In this document: positions 22,290 through 30,200 of the stretch, piece after piece
How the letters are laid out: the number at the start of each line of letters is the position of its first letter
How positions within the stretch are numbered: the stretch's first letter is position 1
Assembly (NCBI GenBank): GCA_000721275.1
Contig: JOFO01000043.1
Coordinates: 1 to 52,435, forward strand
Length of the DNA: 52,435 nucleotides
Reading direction: 5' to 3'
Source of the DNA: Microtetraspora glauca
GTDB lineage: Bacteria; Actinomycetota; Actinomycetes; Streptomycetales; Streptomycetaceae
Made by a program: the position numbers and the translations under genes
Notes under the pieces: model-generated
What the model saw: the letters and a program-made list of their open reading frames with translations, nothing else
What the model was told of the DNA's origin: nothing
Database searches by the model: none

Positions 22290-23737
22290 GCGGGGGTCTC
22301 TCCCTGGGGGGTCGGTTCGGCGGCGAAGCGGGCGTACACCTCGGGCCTGGTGCGGCGGAGCCGGCGGGCGAGCAGCAGGCCGAGGGCGAAGACGGCGGGG
22401 ACGAGGGCGACGAGGACGGTGTTGACGGTGGTGGAGGCCGCCGTGAACAGCTCGATGTTGGCGGTGACGAGGACGATCGCGGCGGCGAGCAGGACGAAGG
22501 CGGCGACCGGGGCGACCAGGGTGCGCCAGACGCCCTCGTCGTGCGGGGTCCTGCGGAAGAAGCAGGGCACGGCGAGCGCGGCGAGCAGCTGGAGGAGCAT
22601 CAGGCCGAGCATCCCGGGGGTGTTCACCCACAGCAGGAGCTGCTGGTACGGGTCGGCTCCGGCGGCCGCGAAGGCGAGGACGACGACGGCGCCGAGCGCG
22701 GTCTGCGCGGCTCCGGCGAGGTACGGGGAGCGGTGGCGGGGGTGGACGCGGCCGAGTGCCTTGGGGAGGACGCCCTCCTCGGCGAGGGCGAGGGTGTAGC
22801 GGTTGATGGCGTTGTGGAAGGCGAGCAGGGAGGCGAGGACGCTGGTGACGATGAGGACGTGCATCAGGTCGGCGGCCCAGGCGCCGACGTAGGTGGTGAT
22901 GGCGGCGAAGAAGAGGCCGCCGGGGTCGTCGGCGGCGGCCCGGACGACCTCGTCCTCGCCGAACGCCTGGATGACGGTCCAGACGACGAAGGCGTAGAAG
23001 AGGCCGAGGAACGCGACGGCGGTGTAGGTGGCGCGGGGGACGGTGCGGTCGGGGTCGCGGGCCTCGCGGCGGTAGATGACGGTGGACTCGAAGCCGGTGA
23101 AGGCGGCGAACGCGCAGGCCAGGACGGCGGCGGTGCCACCGGTGAGGACGTGGGCGGGGGCGAGTCCGGCGACCGAGAGGCCGTCGGCGCCGCCGTCGAG
23201 GAGGACGCCGGCGGCGAGCAGGACGAGGATGCCGGTCTCGGCGACGAGGAGGACGCCGAGGACCTTGGCGCCGAAGTCGATGGACCGGTAGCCGCCGTAC
23301 CAGATGAGCAGCAGGCCGGCGAGGGAGACCGGCAGCCAGGGGACGTCGAGGCCGAAGGCGGCGGCGGTGTCGGAGGTGGCGGAGCCGAGGAGGCCGTAGA
23401 CGCCGATCTCCATGCCGTTGTAGCCGAGCATGGCGACGAGGGCGGCGGCGATGCCGAGGGGGACGCCGAGGCCGCGGGTGATGTACGCGTAGAAGGCGCC
23501 GCCGGAGCGGACGTGGCGGCTCATGGTGGTGAAGCCGACGGCGAAGACGGTGAGGGTGACGCCGGCGAGGAGGTAGCCGACTGGGGCGCCGATGCCGCCG
23601 AGCAGGATGGCGACGGGGGCGACGCCGGCCATGACGGTCAGCGGGGCGGCGGCGGAGACGACGAAGAACGTGATGTCGCTGGTGGTGAGGGTGCCGGTGC
23701 GGAGTCCCGGCGGCTGTTCGGGGGTGGTTCCGGGCAT
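22202..23737 (-). CDS. APC-family amino acid/amine permease
   Basis: A 511-residue transporter with about 12 hydrophobic helices and the APC-family N-terminal pattern (LTTSDITFFVVSAAAPLTVMAG), most like amino acid or polyamine-type permeases of actinobacteria. It is co-transcribed with the downstream amidohydrolase, overlapping it by 88 bases. ATG 23737 has only a weak, distant AAGG. The promoter is probably TAGGTT (minus strand, 23790-23785) in the gap shared with the divergent TetR gene. Substrate not determinable from sequence. Confidence 0.88.
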   Translation of the reverse strand: MPGTTPEQPPGLRTGTLTTSDITFFVVSAAAPLTVMAGVAPVAILLGGIGAPVGYLLAGVTLTVFAVGFTTMSRHVRSGGAFYAYITRGLGVPLGIAAALVAMLGYNGMEIGVYGLLGSATSDTAAAFGLDVPWLPVSLAGLLLIWYGGYRSIDFGAKVLGVLLVAETGILVLLAAGVLLDGGADGLSVAGLAPAHVLTGGTAAVLACAFAAFTGFESTVIYRREARDPDRTVPRATYTAVAFLGLFYAFVVWTVIQAFGEDEVVRAAADDPGGLFFAAITTYVGAWAADLMHVLIVTSVLASLLAFHNAINRYTLALAEEGVLPKALGRVHPRHRSPYLAGAAQTALGAVVVLAFAAAGADPYQQLLLWVNTPGMLGLMLLQLLAALAVPCFFRRTPHDEGVWRTLVAPVAAFVLLAAAIVLVTANIELFTAASTTVNTVLVALVPAVFALGLLLARRLRRTRPEVYARFAAEPTPQGETPACPPTSSSSTPASSTPDAPATPLSPSAAD

Positions 23738-23782
23738 GCGGGAGGAAGCCCTTCCGTGGCAGGGGGGTTCCGCGGGGAGACG

Positions 23783-23817
23783 GAAACCTAAAGGCTTTCG
23801 GTTGCCGCAATGTAACC
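23783..23817. promoter_or_regulatory. Interleaved inverted repeats between APC permease and TetR genes
   Basis: GAAACCTAAAGGCTTTC (23783-23799, an imperfect palindrome) abuts GGTT-N10-AACC (23800-23817). The minus-strand TAGGTT (-10 of the permease) lies inside the first repeat. The location midway between divergent genes makes it the likely TetR operator controlling both. Confidence 0.4.
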
Positions 23818-23872
23818 TCGCCTCGGACCGCGGGGGAAGACCCGGCGGGCAGACGAACGGGAAGTGACCTCC

Positions 23873-24493
23873 ATGGGCCGGCCGCGCAGACCCCTCCTCG
23901 ACCGGGAGCGGATCACCACCACGGCGCTCGCGGTCGTCGACGAGCTGGGCGACCTCAGCGTGCCGCAGATCGCCCGGCGGCTCGGCGTGCAGACCGCCTC
24001 CGTCTACCACCACGTGGACGGGCGGGACGGGATCATCGAGCTGCTGCGCGAACGGGTGGTCTCCGCCATCGACCCGCAGACGCTGGCCGGCGCCCCCTGG
24101 GACGCCGCCCTGACCGCCTGGGCCCGTTCCTACCGGGCCGCCTTCGCCGCCCACCCCCGGACGATCCCGCTGCTCATGGCCTCACCGGTGCGGGCGCCCG
24201 AGGTGCTCGACCACTACGAGCGGGCGGTGACGCTGCTCCTCGACGCGGGGTTCGCGCTGCCGGACGTCATGCCGGTGATCATCGGCCTGGAGAACCTGGT
24301 GCTCGGTTCGGCGCTGGACCTCGCCGCGCCGGAGGCGATGTGGGAGGTGGCCGACGAGACGGCCACCCCGCGGCTGGCCGCCGCCCTCGGCGCGGCCCCG
24401 GAGGGCCGCGCCGACCACGCCTTCGAACTCGCCCTCGCGGGCTATCTGGCGCACGCGCGGAACCTGCTGACGGACCATCAGGCGGACGGGTAG
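23873..24493 (+). CDS. TetR-family regulator, divergent from the permease-amidohydrolase operon
   Basis: A 206-residue regulator beginning MGRPRRPLLDRERI. The helix-turn-helix reads VPQIARRLGVQTASVYHHV and the C-terminal domain resembles that of TetR class proteins (TetR_C). ATG 23873 has GGGAAG 8-10 bases upstream; GTG 23864 is an alternative start three codons earlier. Divergent placement suggests local control of the permease and amidohydrolase. Its 3' end overlaps the convergent flavoprotein gene by 16 bases. Confidence 0.9.
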   Translation: MGRPRRPLLDRERITTTALAVVDELGDLSVPQIARRLGVQTASVYHHVDGRDGIIELLRERVVSAIDPQTLAGAPWDAALTAWARSYRAAFAAHPRTIPLLMASPVRAPEVLDHYERAVTLLLDAGFALPDVMPVIIGLENLVLGSALDLAAPEAMWEVADETATPRLAAALGAAPEGRADHAFELALAGYLAHARNLLTDHQADG

Positions 24494-25698
24494 GTGGCGG
24501 CCGGCTCCGGCGCGGCGGCGTCCGCGGCGCCCGCGACCCCGGCGGTCACGCGCCGGCGGCGGGCCGGGAGGCCGAGGGTCGGGTGGGCGACGCCCCAGGC
24601 GGCGCCCTTGCAGACGAACTCCTTGTAGCGGGCGGCGAGACGGCCGGTGAGGGCCGTGTCCTTGGCCCGGTCGTCCGCGGTGACGAGCTGGATCAGCCCC
24701 TCCTTGCGGCCCAGCGAGACGCACTGCTGGGCGTAACGGATGGGAACCCGGGGCACCTTGACGCCGGCGAGCCGGGCGGCGAGGGCGTCGGCGGCCTGCC
24801 AGGCCATCGGCACGCCCGAGGCGCAAGACATCCGCAGCGGCTTGTCGCCGGGACCGAGGGCCAGGGCCGCGTCACCGACCGCGTAGACGTCGGGGTGGGA
24901 GACCGAGCGCATGGTGGCGTCGACGACGATCCGCCCGTCGGCGGCCAGCTCCAGGCCGCTGCCGGCGGCGATCGGGTGGACGGCGAAGCCGGTGGTCCAG
25001 ACGGTGACGTCGGCCGGGACGACGGTGCCGTCGGCGGTGGTCAGCCGGTCCGCGGCCACGGCGGCGACCGACCCGTGCTCGTGGACGGTGATGCCGAGCC
25101 CGGCGACGACCTTCCGCAGGTGGGCGCGGCCCTTCGCGGAGAGCCAGTCGCCGAGGTCGCCGCGGGCGACCAGGGACACCCGGAGGTCGGGGCGGCTCTC
25201 GGCGATCTCGGTGGCGGCCTCCAGGCCGGTCAGGCCGCCGCCGACCACCGCCACCGTCCCGCCGGCCTCCAGCGCGGCCAGCCGGGCCCGGAGGCGCAGG
25301 GCGCCGGGGCGGCTCGCCACCTCGTGGGCGTGGTCGGCGACGCCGGGCACTCCCCCGTCGTCCCAGCCGCTGCCGAGCGCGTAGACCAGGGAGTCGTACG
25401 CCAGCTCCCGGCGTCCGGCGGCGGTCTCCAGGGTGACCGCCTTGCGGTCGGCGTCGACGGCGGCGACCCGGGCGAGCTCCAGCTCGACGCCGGTGCCGGC
25501 GAACATCTCGGCGAAGGGGCGGGGGGTGAGGTCCTGGCCGGCCGCGAGCTGGTGCAGCCGGACGCGCTCGACGAAGTCGGGCTCGGGGTTGACGAGGGTG
25601 ATGCGCACGTCCGCGCGGTGCAGCCGGCGGGCGAGGCGGCCGGCGGCGACGGCCCCGGTGTAGCCGGCGCCGAGGACGACGATGCGGTGCTGCTGCAT
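24478..25698 (-). CDS. NAD(P)/FAD-dependent oxidoreductase (type II NADH dehydrogenase-like)
   Basis: A 406-residue two-dinucleotide-binding flavoprotein. It has an N-terminal FAD motif VVLGAGYTG (7-15), a second GxGxxG for NAD(P)H in VVGGGLTG (about residue 153), and the C-terminal FAD signature DVYAVGDAA. This is the fold of NDH-2 and related disulfide-reductase-family enzymes; no redox-active CxxC is seen near the first motif. A C-terminal tail rich in Ala is present but no clear membrane anchor. ATG 25698 has AGGAG. It lies directly downstream of sigJ. ECF41 sigma factors commonly control a neighbouring oxidoreductase, so it is the prime target candidate. Confidence 0.88.
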   Translation of the reverse strand: MQQHRIVVLGAGYTGAVAAGRLARRLHRADVRITLVNPEPDFVERVRLHQLAAGQDLTPRPFAEMFAGTGVELELARVAAVDADRKAVTLETAAGRRELAYDSLVYALGSGWDDGGVPGVADHAHEVASRPGALRLRARLAALEAGGTVAVVGGGLTGLEAATEIAESRPDLRVSLVARGDLGDWLSAKGRAHLRKVVAGLGITVHEHGSVAAVAADRLTTADGTVVPADVTVWTTGFAVHPIAAGSGLELAADGRIVVDATMRSVSHPDVYAVGDAALALGPGDKPLRMSCASGVPMAWQAADALAARLAGVKVPRVPIRYAQQCVSLGRKEGLIQLVTADDRAKDTALTGRLAARYKEFVCKGAAWGVAHPTLGLPARRRRVTAGVAGAADAAAPEPAATYPSA

Positions 25699-25783
25699 GA
25701 CTGGCTCCTGTCCGGTCGGGCCGCGCCCTCCGGCGCGGTCTCGCCCCTTGAACCGGACAGCCCCGCGATCCCTGACAGCATCC

Positions 25784-25805
25784 CCGTGTGACCTGCGTCA
25801 CACGG
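25784..25805. promoter_or_regulatory. Perfect Crp-type palindrome (TGTGA-N6-TCACA) between sigJ and the flavoprotein gene
   Basis: CCGTGTGAC-CTGC-GTCACACGG, 9-bp perfect arms. It contains TGTGA-N6-TCACA, the CRP/FNR-family consensus, and GTG-N6-GTCAC, which matches the Streptomyces Crp motif as I remember it. It lies about 90 bases upstream of the flavoprotein ATG. As RNA it would form a hairpin 12 bases after the sigJ stop, so a terminator role is the alternative. Confidence 0.5.
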
Positions 25806-25817
25806 AAAGGAAAGGTG

Positions 25818-26759
25818 TCAGAGCGTGTACAGCGGGGCCCCGTGCTCCCCGGCGGCCCAGCGCTCGGTGGCCCGGTGCAGCTTGTCCGGGTTCACCTGGC
25901 TGCGGACGGCGACGATGCCGTCCGGGGTGACCTCCAGGCAGGAGATCCCGACGACCCGTCCCTCCACGACCACGATGACCGCCGGCTCGCCGTTCGCGGT
26001 CCCCGCGTACAGGTCGGGGACGCCGCCGACCAGGGCCCGCTTGGCCGGGGTCGGCTTGAACAGGCCGCGCAGGAACGCCGCGACCGCCTTCGCGCCCACG
26101 AAGCCGCTCGCCCGGGCGGGGACCTTGCCGCCGCCGTCGCCGGCCGCGACGGCGTCGTGGGTGAGCAGCCGGATGAGCGGTTCGGTACGGCCGCTGGCGG
26201 CGGCGGCCAGGAACTCCTCCACGACCTTCCGGGCGGCGGCCTCGTCGATCTCGGCGCGGGCCCGGCCGGCGGCGACGTGCTTGCGGGCGCGGTGCAGGAT
26301 CTGCTGGCTGGCGGCCTCGCCGATGTCGAGGATCTCGGCGATCTCCTTGTGCGGGTAGCCGAACGCCTCGCGCAGCACGTACACCGCCCGCTCGGCCGGC
26401 GTCAGCCGCTCCAGCAGCACGAGGACCGCGTACGAGACGGACTCGCGCTGCTCGGCGGTGTCGGCCGGGCCGAGCATCGGGTCGCCGGCCAGCAGCGGTT
26501 CGGGGAGCCACTGCCCGACGTAGGTCTCGCGGCGGGCGCGGGCCGAGCCGAGCTGGTTGAGGCAGTAGTGGGTGAGGACCTTGGTGAGCCACGCCTCGGG
26601 CACCTCGACGCGCCCGGTGTCGGCGGCCTGCCAGCGCAGGTAGGTCTCCTGCACGGCGTCCTCGGCCTCCGCCGACGAGCCGAGCATCCGGTAGGCGATG
26701 GCCTCCAGGCGGGGCCGCGCCTTCTCGAACCGGTCCACGTCACTCATGAGCAGGGCCAT
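25818..26759 (-). CDS. sigJ: ECF41-family RNA polymerase sigma factor SigJ
   Basis: A 313-residue extracytoplasmic-function sigma factor. Region 2 (about 12-75) and region 4 (about 105-165) are followed by a SnoaL-like C-terminal domain instead of a separate anti-sigma gene. The ECF41 hallmarks are all present: WLPEP (84-88) in the linker, DGGGK (208-212) and NPDK (290-293). In this family the C-terminal extension tunes the sigma factor's own activity. ATG 26759 is supported by TAGGCT-N6-ATG, a leaderless promoter layout; the ATG four codons later lacks such support. The adjacent flavoprotein gene is the probable target. Confidence 0.92.
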   Translation of the reverse strand: MALLMSDVDRFEKARPRLEAIAYRMLGSSAEAEDAVQETYLRWQAADTGRVEVPEAWLTKVLTHYCLNQLGSARARRETYVGQWLPEPLLAGDPMLGPADTAEQRESVSYAVLVLLERLTPAERAVYVLREAFGYPHKEIAEILDIGEAASQQILHRARKHVAAGRARAEIDEAAARKVVEEFLAAAASGRTEPLIRLLTHDAVAAGDGGGKVPARASGFVGAKAVAAFLRGLFKPTPAKRALVGGVPDLYAGTANGEPAVIVVVEGRVVGISCLEVTPDGIVAVRSQVNPDKLHRATERWAAGEHGAPLYTL

Positions 26760-26765
26760 GCCACG

Positions 26766-26771
26766 AGCCTA
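26766..26771 (-). promoter_or_regulatory. Leaderless promoter -10 TAGGCT for sigJ
   Basis: On the minus strand TAGGCT is followed by 6 bases and ATG 26759. The upstream -35 region would fall in the glnE terminator hairpin. Confidence 0.45.
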
Positions 26772-26779
26772 GCGGGCGC

Positions 26780-26802
26780 GGCCGGGGCGGGGCGCCCCGG
26801 CC
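26780..26802 (-). terminator. glnE terminator hairpin
   Basis: GGCCGGGGC (26780-26788) pairs with GCCCCGGCC (26794-26802) around a 5-base loop, starting 11 bases after the glnE stop. Confidence 0.65.
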
Positions 26803-26813
26803 GGCCGCAACAC

Positions 26814-29800
26814 TCAGGCGCCGTAGAAGAGTTCGTCGACGACCGCGCGGGCCCGCCGGGTGACCCGGCGGTAGTCGTCGACCATCTCGCCGGCGTGGCC
26901 GGGGCCGTACCCCAGATAGCGGCCGACGGCGGCGAGTTCGCGCGGCTCGGTGGGGAAGGTGTCGCCGGGCCGGCCGCGGACCAGCATGACCGCGTTGCGC
27001 ACCTGGGTGGCGAGCACCCACGCCTCGTCGAGGGTCTGCGTCTCCTCCGCCCCGATCAGCCCGGCGGCGTGCGCGGCGGCGAGCGCGGCCCGGGTGCGGG
27101 TGGTGCGCAGGGCCGGTTCGGCGTGGCCGTGCCGCATCTGGAGCAGCTGCACGGTCCATTCGACGTCGCTGAGGCCACCGCGGCCGAGCTTGGCGTGCAG
27201 GGTGGGGTCGGCGCCGCGCGGCAGCCGCTCGGACTCCATCCGGGCCTTGAGGCGGCGGATCTCGCGGACCGCGTCCTCGCCGAGTCCGCCCGCCGGGTAG
27301 CGGAGCGGGTCGACCAGCTCGGTGAACCGCCGCCCGAGGTCGGCGTCGCCGGCCATGGGGGCGGCGCGGAGCAGGGCCTGCGCCTCCCACACCAGCGACC
27401 AGCGGCGGTAGTACGCCGCGTAGGAGGCGAGGGTGCGGACCATGGGGCCGCTCCGGCCCTCCGGGCGCAGGTCGGCGTCGATCAGCAGCGGCGGGTCGGT
27501 GGTGGGCAGCTGGAGGAGCCGGCGCATCTCGGCGACGACCCGGTTGGCGGCCCGGGCGGCCTCCTGGTCGTCGACGCCCTCGCGCGGTTCGTGCACGAAC
27601 AGGACGTCGGCGTCGGAGCCGTAGCCGAGCTCGTGGCCGCCGAAGCGGCCCATGCCGATGACCGCGAAGCGGGTGGGGAGTTCGTCGCCCCACTCGGCGC
27701 GGACGGCGGCCCGCAGGGCGCCGGCGATCGTGGCGGCGTTGAGGTCGGTGACCGCCTCGCCGACCCGGTCGACCAGGGCGCCCGGGTCGGTGGTGCGGGG
27801 GCTGTCCTCGGTGCCGTACGCGTCGATGAGGTCGGCGGCGGCGGTACGGAACAGCTCGCGGCGGCGCACCCCGCGCGCGGCGGCGACGGCCTGCTCGGCG
27901 TCGTCCGCGCGGCCCACGGCGGCCAGCACCTCCTGCTCCAGGTGGTCCCGGCCGCGCGGCTTCAGCCCCTCCGGGTCGCCGAGTATGGCGACCGCCTCGG
28001 GGGCGCGGAGCAGCAGGTCGGGGGCGAGCCGGCCGGCCGACAGGACCCGGGCGAGGTTCTCGGCGGCGGCGCCCTCGTCGCGCAGCAGCCGCAGGTACCA
28101 GGGGGTCTTGCCGAGGGCGTCGGACACCTTGCGGAAGCCGAGCAGTCCGGCGTCCGGGTCGGCGGAGTCGGCGAACCAGCCCAGCAGCACCGGCAGCAGG
28201 GTCCGCTGGATCGCCGCCTTGCGGCTGACGCCGGAGGCCAGCGCCTCCAGGTGGCGCAGGGCGGCGACGGGGTCGGCGTACCCGAGGGCTTCCAGGCGCT
28301 GGCCGGCCGCCTTGGGGCTGAGCCGGGTCTCGCCGGGGGCGAGCTGGGCGACGGCGTCGAGCAGCGGCCGGTAGAAGATCTTCTCGTGCAGCCGGCGGAC
28401 GACGGAGGCGTGCCGGCGCCACTCCTTGGTCAGCGCGGCGACCGGGTCGGTGCGCAGGCCGAGCGAGCGGCCGAGGCGGCGCAGGTCCTCGTCGTCCTCG
28501 GGGACGAGGTGGGTGCGGCGCAGCCGGTACAGCTGGATGCGGTGCTCCATCGCGCGCAGGAAGCGGTACGCCTCGTCGAGCTGGGCCGCGTCGGCGCGGC
28601 CGACGTAGCCGCCGGCGGCGAGGGCGGCCAGCGCGTCCAGGGTGGAGCCGACGCGCAGGGTGGCGTCGCTGCGGCCGTGCACCAGCTGGAGGAGCTGGAC
28701 GGCGAACTCGACGTCCCGGAGGCCGCCGGGGCCGAGCTTCAGCTCGCGGTCGACCCGGTCGACGGGGATGGTGGCGACGACCCGGCGGCGCATGGCCTGC
28801 ACGTCGGTGACGAAGTTCTCGCGCTCGGCGGCCTGCCAGACCAGCGGGGAGACGGCGTCGAGGTACGCGGCGCCCAGCTCGGCGTCGCCGGCCACCGGCC
28901 GCGCCTTGAGGAGCGCCTGGAACTCCCAGGTCTTCGCCCAGCGCTGGTAGTAGGCGAGGTGGGAGGAGAGGGTGCGGACGAGCGGGCCGTTGCGGCCCTC
29001 GGGGCGGAGGTTGGCGTCGACCGGCCAGATGGTGCCCTCGACGGTGGTCTCGGAGCAGATCCGCATGAGGTGGGAGGCGAGCCGGGTGGCGGCCTGGAGG
29101 GCCTTCGCCTCGTCCACGTCCCGGTCGCCGGCCTCCTTGGCCGGCTCCCCGACGAAGATCACGTCGACGTCGGAGACGTAGTTCAGCTCGTGGCCGCCGC
29201 ACTTGCCCATGGCGATCACGGCGAGCCGGCACAGGGCCGCGTCGTCGGGGGCGGCGGCCCGGGCGAGGCCGAGGGCGGCCCGCAGGGTGGCGGTGGCCAG
29301 GTCGGCCAGCTCGGCGGCGGTCTGGGCGACGTCGGTGGTGCCGCAGACGTCCCGGGCCGCTATCCCGAGGAGGCAGCGGCGGTAGGCGACCCGCAGCGAC
29401 ACCGGGTCGGTCGCCTCGGCCAGCCCGCGCTCGAACTCGGCGAGCCCGGGGTGCAGGTCGGCCGCCTCGTAGGTGACCAGGGTCTCCCAGTCCCTCGGGT
29501 GCCGGGCCAGGTGGTCGGCGAGCGCCTCGGAGGCGCCGAGGACCCCGAGCAGCCGGTCCCGGAACGGCTTGGCGGAGAGCAGCGTGGTGGTGAGGGTCGC
29601 CCGCCCGTCCTCCGGCTGCGCCTCGACCAGCCGGACCAGGCCGCGCAGGGCGAGGTCGGGGTCGGCGGTGGCGCCGAGCGCGTCGAGGAGGACCGGGTCG
29701 CCGCGGAGGGCGGCCAGCGCAGGCAGGTCGAGCAGCCGCTCGGCGCCGGACGGATCGGTGAACCCGTGCCGCAGCAGCCGTGAGAACGTACTGCTCCTGC

Positions 29801-29816
29801 GCCCCGGCACCGTCAT
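26814..29816 (-). CDS. glnE: Bifunctional glutamine synthetase adenylyltransferase / adenylyl-removing enzyme
   Basis: A 1000-residue GlnE, normal for the family. It has two nucleotidyltransferase domains: the N-terminal one contains GKCGGHELNYVSDVDV (catalytic D216, D218) and the C-terminal one GRFGGHELGYGSDADV (D734, D736). Each is followed by a helical GlnE/PII-uridylyl-like domain. By analogy with E. coli the N-terminal half removes AMP from, and the C-terminal half adds AMP to, glutamine synthetase I. The GSI target gene is not in this window; the GlnA-like protein at 36110 lacks a recognisable adenylylation motif. ATG 29816 has GGAG close upstream, and a TAGGCT -10 candidate lies at 29860-29855. 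Confidence 0.96.
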   Translation of the reverse strand: MTVPGRRSSTFSRLLRHGFTDPSGAERLLDLPALAALRGDPVLLDALGATADPDLALRGLVRLVEAQPEDGRATLTTTLLSAKPFRDRLLGVLGASEALADHLARHPRDWETLVTYEAADLHPGLAEFERGLAEATDPVSLRVAYRRCLLGIAARDVCGTTDVAQTAAELADLATATLRAALGLARAAAPDDAALCRLAVIAMGKCGGHELNYVSDVDVIFVGEPAKEAGDRDVDEAKALQAATRLASHLMRICSETTVEGTIWPVDANLRPEGRNGPLVRTLSSHLAYYQRWAKTWEFQALLKARPVAGDAELGAAYLDAVSPLVWQAAERENFVTDVQAMRRRVVATIPVDRVDRELKLGPGGLRDVEFAVQLLQLVHGRSDATLRVGSTLDALAALAAGGYVGRADAAQLDEAYRFLRAMEHRIQLYRLRRTHLVPEDDEDLRRLGRSLGLRTDPVAALTKEWRRHASVVRRLHEKIFYRPLLDAVAQLAPGETRLSPKAAGQRLEALGYADPVAALRHLEALASGVSRKAAIQRTLLPVLLGWFADSADPDAGLLGFRKVSDALGKTPWYLRLLRDEGAAAENLARVLSAGRLAPDLLLRAPEAVAILGDPEGLKPRGRDHLEQEVLAAVGRADDAEQAVAAARGVRRRELFRTAAADLIDAYGTEDSPRTTDPGALVDRVGEAVTDLNAATIAGALRAAVRAEWGDELPTRFAVIGMGRFGGHELGYGSDADVLFVHEPREGVDDQEAARAANRVVAEMRRLLQLPTTDPPLLIDADLRPEGRSGPMVRTLASYAAYYRRWSLVWEAQALLRAAPMAGDADLGRRFTELVDPLRYPAGGLGEDAVREIRRLKARMESERLPRGADPTLHAKLGRGGLSDVEWTVQLLQMRHGHAEPALRTTRTRAALAAAHAAGLIGAEETQTLDEAWVLATQVRNAVMLVRGRPGDTFPTEPRELAAVGRYLGYGPGHAGEMVDDYRRVTRRARAVVDELFYGA

Positions 29817-30200
29817 CTCCGCCGCTCCCTCTCCGCCGCACGCCCGACGGATCGAGCCTATCGGGAGCGGGGGGAGCGGGCGTGCGGGACGGGGCCGGGG
29901 GCGGACGGCGGGTGGGGGTGCCGGGAGGGGGTGCCGGGTGGGGCCTGCACAGGTGGCCGGGTGGGGCCCGTGGGGGTGGCTGGGAGGGGGCCCGTGGGGG
30001 TGGCCGAAAACCTTGGTCACCTGCCCGGATCCGGCACGGATCACACGTGACGTCAGGCACATCGGGCCGTTTTCGGAACCCTTCGACCGCTCCGGCCCTG
30101 TACCCATGTGAGTCGTTCGTCCCGTCGCCGCCGCCGTCGCGAACTGCCCGTCGCTCCGCCGACGCGCCCCCGTCGCCCAGGTAGAAAGCCCGCTCCCGCC
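29817..30200. other. glnE-LmbE divergent gap with G-rich direct repeats
   Basis: No gene is convincing in this 384-base gap. From about 29880 to 30004 the plus strand is a run of G-tracts including two identical 18-base copies of GGGGCCCGTGGGGGTGGC (29963-29980 and 29987-30004, 24-base period). The tracts could form G-quadruplex structures. A TAGGCT at 29860-29855 (minus) is a possible glnE -10. An in-frame GTG at 30108 would add a 31-residue Arg/Pro-rich extension to the LmbE protein, which I consider less likely than ATG 30201. Confidence 0.5.

Noticed and set aside
26747..26759. sigJ starting at the second ATG (26747)
   Set aside because: The first ATG is positioned exactly 6 bases after a TAGGCT, as for the leaderless TetR gene, and neither ATG has a Shine-Dalgarno.
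30108..30200. Upstream GTG start giving the LmbE protein a longer N-terminus
   Set aside because: The added 31 residues are Arg/Pro-rich and would bury the signal helix; ATG 30201 gives a normal exported-protein start.
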